This document shows positions 61,510 to 64,000 of a DNA stretch of 64,000 nt, one piece after another (position 1 is the stretch's first letter; each line of letters opens with the position of its first letter). The translations under genes and the position numbers were made by a program. The stretch lies in NCBI GenBank assembly GCA_045636865.1, contig JAZTYJ010000022.1, positions 1 to 64,000 of the forward strand, read 5' to 3'. The stretch comes from SIG480 sp045636865 (lineage in GTDB: Bacteria; Bacillota; Clostridia; Oscillospirales; JAAYXM01). The notes beneath the pieces are model-generated. The model saw only the letters and a list, made by a program, of their open reading frames with translations, had not been told where the DNA came from and did not search any database.

Positions 61510-62058
61510 ATGAACATACCTAATTTACTTTCAATATTCAGGATGTGCCTTGTTCCTGTTTTTATTGCGGTTTTCTTTTCAGAGCATGAACACGCACATT
61601 CGATTGCGGCATGCATTTATGCCGTTGCCGGAATAACAGACGTTCTGGACGGTATAATCGCCAGAAAATTCAATCTCATCACGAAGCTCGGCAAAATTCT
61701 CGATCCGCTTGCAGATAAGATGATGACTCTTACCGTTTTTATATGTATAACTTCAATACACCTTATTCCCTGGTGGATTTTTGCGCTGATTTTTGCAAAG
61801 GATTTTCTGCTTGTTCTCGGCGGAGTAAAGCTTTACCGCGAAATCTCTGCAGTTTTCAAATCAAATATCCTCGGAAAGCTCGCGACCGTTTTTCTTGTTA
61901 CCGGCGGATGTGCAATACTTTTGTTTGAAACTCTTTTGCCCGAAATATTCAGAAGTATTTTTCTCTATATAGCGGTTGTGCTGTCTTTCCTCGCTTTTTT
62001 CAGTTATTTATATCAGTATTACAAATTCAGAACAAAGCACGACACAACAGCACTTTAA
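61510..62058 (+). CDS. pgsA: CDP-diacylglycerol-glycerol-3-phosphate 3-phosphatidyltransferase
   Basis: A 182-residue membrane enzyme. MNIPNLLSIFRMCLVPVFIA is the usual start, and the CDP-alcohol phosphotransferase motif D-G-x2-A-R-x8-G-x3-D-x3-D is seen in DGIIARKFNLITKLGKILDP followed by LADK (about 45-68). It makes phosphatidylglycerol phosphate for anionic lipids. The start at 61510 is chosen by family comparison and an AGGA upstream; the longer frame overlapping cvpA is not used. Confidence 0.93.
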   Translation: MNIPNLLSIFRMCLVPVFIAVFFSEHEHAHSIAACIYAVAGITDVLDGIIARKFNLITKLGKILDPLADKMMTLTVFICITSIHLIPWWIFALIFAKDFLLVLGGVKLYREISAVFKSNILGKLATVFLVTGGCAILLFETLLPEIFRSIFLYIAVVLSFLAFFSYLYQYYKFRTKHDTTAL

Positions 62059-62085
62059 TTTTTAAAAAAGGAAAGGTATCTCACT

Positions 62086-64000
62086 ATGCAACCTACTTTA
62101 TGCAGCAGATGCAAAAAAAATATTGCTGTGATTTTTATTACGAAGATGGAAGGTGAAAATTCCGCAAGCGAAGGTCTTTGCCTGAAGTGTGCAAAGGAGC
62201 TCGGAATCAAACCTGTTGACGATTTCATGAATAAGCTCGGCATTTCTGACGAAGACCTTGACGCCATGGCAGGCGAAATGATGAGTCTTATTGAGGATGG
62301 CGGACTTGATGCTCTTTCCGAGCTTTCTGATGATGATTCGGATGACAGCGACGGAAAAACTGCAACCTTTCCGTTTCTCAACAAACTCTTTGGCTCTATG
62401 CCGTATCAGCCGGGTTCTATCCCCGAAAATCCCAAGAAGGATGCTGAAAGCTCAAAGAAGGACGAGAAGAAAACTCCGAAATTCAAGCATCTTGATAATT
62501 TCTGCATAAATCTCACGGATCGCGCAAAATCAGGTGCACTTGACCGTATTGTTGGCAGAGCTGTCGAGATAGACCGCGTTATTCAGATTCTTAACAGAAG
62601 ACAAAAAAATAACCCTTGCCTTATCGGTGAACCCGGAGTCGGCAAGACTGCTATTGCCGAGGGGCTTGCAATTAAAATTTCAGAAAAGGATGTCCCTGCA
62701 AAGCTTCGTGACAAAGAGATTTTCCTCCTCGACCTGACCTCCCTCGTTGCAGGAACGCAGTTTCGCGGTCAGTTTGAAAGCCGTATGAAAGGTCTCATTG
62801 ACGACATAAAGAAAAAAGGCAATGTCATCCTCGTTATCGACGAGGTTCACAACCTTGTCGGTGCAGGAGATGCTGAAGGCTCAATGAACGCAGCAAACAT
62901 CTTAAAACCTGCTCTCTCGCGAGGCGAAATACAGGTTATCGGCGCAACAACCTTTGCCGAATACCGCAAACATATAGAAAAGGACAGCGCACTTGAAAGA
63001 CGTTTCCAGACAGTTATAGTAAACGAGCCTACAATCGACGAAACGGTTGAAATCATACGCGGTATCGCTCACTATTATGAAGAATACCACGGCGTCAGGA
63101 TAACCGATGAAACAGCACGACTTGCGGTTATTCTTTCGGAAAGATATATTACAGACCGTTTTCTCCCCGACAAGGCCATTGACCTTATCGACGAGGCTTG
63201 TTCAAAGCTCAACCTCTCAAGCGAGCTGATCGCGGAGAAAAACGATATCCGAAAGGCTCTTTCGGATATCGAGCGCGAGCGCGAGGCCGTAACAGGTGAT
63301 GCATCTGATGATGCTTTTGAAAAGCTCGCAAACTTAAAAAGCCGCGAGTGTAAGCTTCTTGAGCGTATGGCAGAGCTCGATGCAAAAGCATCTCCGAATC
63401 TTACGGATGAACATCTTGCCGAAGTTATTGAGCTGTGGACAAAGATTCCCGCATCTGCGATAAGAGAAACGGAATTTCGCCGCCTTTCAGGTCTCGAAAG
63501 TCGTCTTAAGACACGGATTATCGGTCAAGACGAGGCGATTTCCGCAGTTGTTTCCGCAATCAAGAGAAACCGCGTGGGAATCTCTCCGAAGAGAAAACCT
63601 GTTTCCTTCCTCTTCACGGGTTCGACAGGTGTTGGTAAAACCGAGCTTGTAAAATGCCTTGCGGCAGACCTTTTCAATGCTACTGAATCTCTCATTCGTC
63701 TTGATATGTCCGAATATATGGAAAAACATGCCGTTTCAAAGCTTATCGGCGCGCCTCCCGGATATGTCGGATATGATGAAGCAGGACAGCTTACGGAAAA
63801 AATCCGCAGAAAGCCTTATTCCGTTGTCCTCTTTGACGAAATTGAAAAGGCTCACCCCGACGTTCTTAACATTCTTCTTCAGATTCTTGATGACGGTCGC
63901 ATCACCGACTCACAGGGACGCGAAGTCAACTTTGAAAACGTTGTAATCGTTATGACTTCAAATGCAGGAAGCCAGTTTACCGGCGGTACTGTTGGCTTTG
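62086..64000 (+). CDS. ClpE/ClpC-like AAA+ unfoldase with N-terminal zinc finger (partial)
   Basis: The gene runs off the right end after about 638 residues. The N-terminus has a CSRC...CLKC set (Cys 6, 9, 32, 35), a four-cysteine zinc finger as in ClpE and McsA, in place of the Clp N-repeat domain. A Ser/Asp-rich and Lys-rich linker follows (about 88-135). The first AAA+ domain has GEPGVGKTAIAE (Walker A, about 181) and VIDEVHNLVGAG (Walker B); the second has GSTGVGKTELVK (about 511) and VVLFDEIEKAHPDVL. It is a hexameric unfoldase, probably feeding ClpP. AAAGG precedes the ATG. Confidence 0.9.
   Translation, partial: MQPTLCSRCKKNIAVIFITKMEGENSASEGLCLKCAKELGIKPVDDFMNKLGISDEDLDAMAGEMMSLIEDGGLDALSELSDDDSDDSDGKTATFPFLNKLFGSMPYQPGSIPENPKKDAESSKKDEKKTPKFKHLDNFCINLTDRAKSGALDRIVGRAVEIDRVIQILNRRQKNNPCLIGEPGVGKTAIAEGLAIKISEKDVPAKLRDKEIFLLDLTSLVAGTQFRGQFESRMKGLIDDIKKKGNVILVIDEVHNLVGAGDAEGSMNAANILKPALSRGEIQVIGATTFAEYRKHIEKDSALERRFQTVIVNEPTIDETVEIIRGIAHYYEEYHGVRITDETARLAVILSERYITDRFLPDKAIDLIDEACSKLNLSSELIAEKNDIRKALSDIEREREAVTGDASDDAFEKLANLKSRECKLLERMAELDAKASPNLTDEHLAEVIELWTKIPASAIRETEFRRLSGLESRLKTRIIGQDEAISAVVSAIKRNRVGISPKRKPVSFLFTGSTGVGKTELVKCLAADLFNATESLIRLDMSEYMEKHAVSKLIGAPPGYVGYDEAGQLTEKIRRKPYSVVLFDEIEKAHPDVLNILLQILDDGRITDSQGREVNFENVVIVMTSNAGSQFTGGTVGF

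Noticed and set aside
1..64000. CRISPR arrays, insertion sequences, phage genes and rRNA
   Set aside because: No regularly spaced direct repeats, transposase or integrase motifs, or rRNA signatures were found by reading.

Overview
The window is about 64 kb from a low-to-moderate GC, anaerobic Gram-positive bacterium, almost certainly a member of the Clostridia. The reasons are strong Shine-Dalgarno sites (GGAGG/AAGGAG), sigma-A type -35/-10 promoters, a heterodisulfide-reductase/Flx electron-transfer operon, ECF transporter genes, SpoVB/MurJ-type flippase, FemAB proteins, DUF951, DUF4830 and DUF5711 proteins, an SLH-domain remnant, and no aerobic respiratory genes. Genus cannot be fixed from the sequence. 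There are no insertion sequences, phage genes, rRNA or CRISPR arrays. The layout is chromosomal, with a few decayed genes.

Layout. 1-500: end of a copper-type P-type ATPase and a tRNA-Trp. 504-3191: a minus-strand sugar cluster (Gfo/Idh/MocA oxidoreductase plus two xylose-isomerase-like TIM barrels). 3368-5067: a frameshifted SLH-domain gene and an unknown tail-anchored protein. 5120-7708: nnrE and htpG. 7817-17950: a ten-gene minus-strand operon hdrB-hdrC-hdrA-mvhD/flxD-flxC-flxB-flxA-frdB-frdA-exporter. 18485-20840: AEC transporter, endonuclease IV and YfcE-like phosphodiesterase (plus strand). 20879-28260: FemAB pair, creatininase-like hydrolase, EamA permease, TlpA/CcdA thiol-redox pair, NSS sodium symporter and nitroreductase. 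28347-32862: two sugar ABC permeases without a binding protein, and a membrane AraC-type regulator. 33011-38841: WecA/TagO-like transferase, trpS, aminotransferase, MurJ-like flippase, rpe. 39062-43373: DUF951, acyltransferase-like protein, azlCD, YbaK, lipoprotein, and a creatininase gene broken by an 11-bp tandem duplication. 43528-46585: metK and a glycosidase-like protein. 46641-51898: arginine operon argC-argJ-argB-argD-argF. 52034-55285: YgjV, NhaC-type antiporter, an S26-type peptidase with a PqqD-like protein, and DUF4830. 55434-64000: plus-strand run of an RlmI-like methyltransferase, ecfA1-ecfA2-ecfT-truA, DUF5711, cvpA, pgsA and a ClpE-like unfoldase cut by the window end.

The most interesting region is 7817-18154. 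A complete soluble HdrABC and FlxABCD-type NAD(P)H dehydrogenase set is transcribed together with a fumarate-reductase-type flavoprotein, its Fe-S subunit and an AspT/SucE-family carrier. The gene order suggests a cytosolic, anchorless machine in which NADH is oxidised and electrons are split between fumarate and ferredoxin, with succinate then exported. The operon promoter carries a perfect 9-4-9 palindrome over its -10 box that closely resembles the binding site of the NADH/NAD+ sensor Rex, which fits this role. The biochemical coupling is inference; gene content, order, overlaps and the operator are visible in the sequence.
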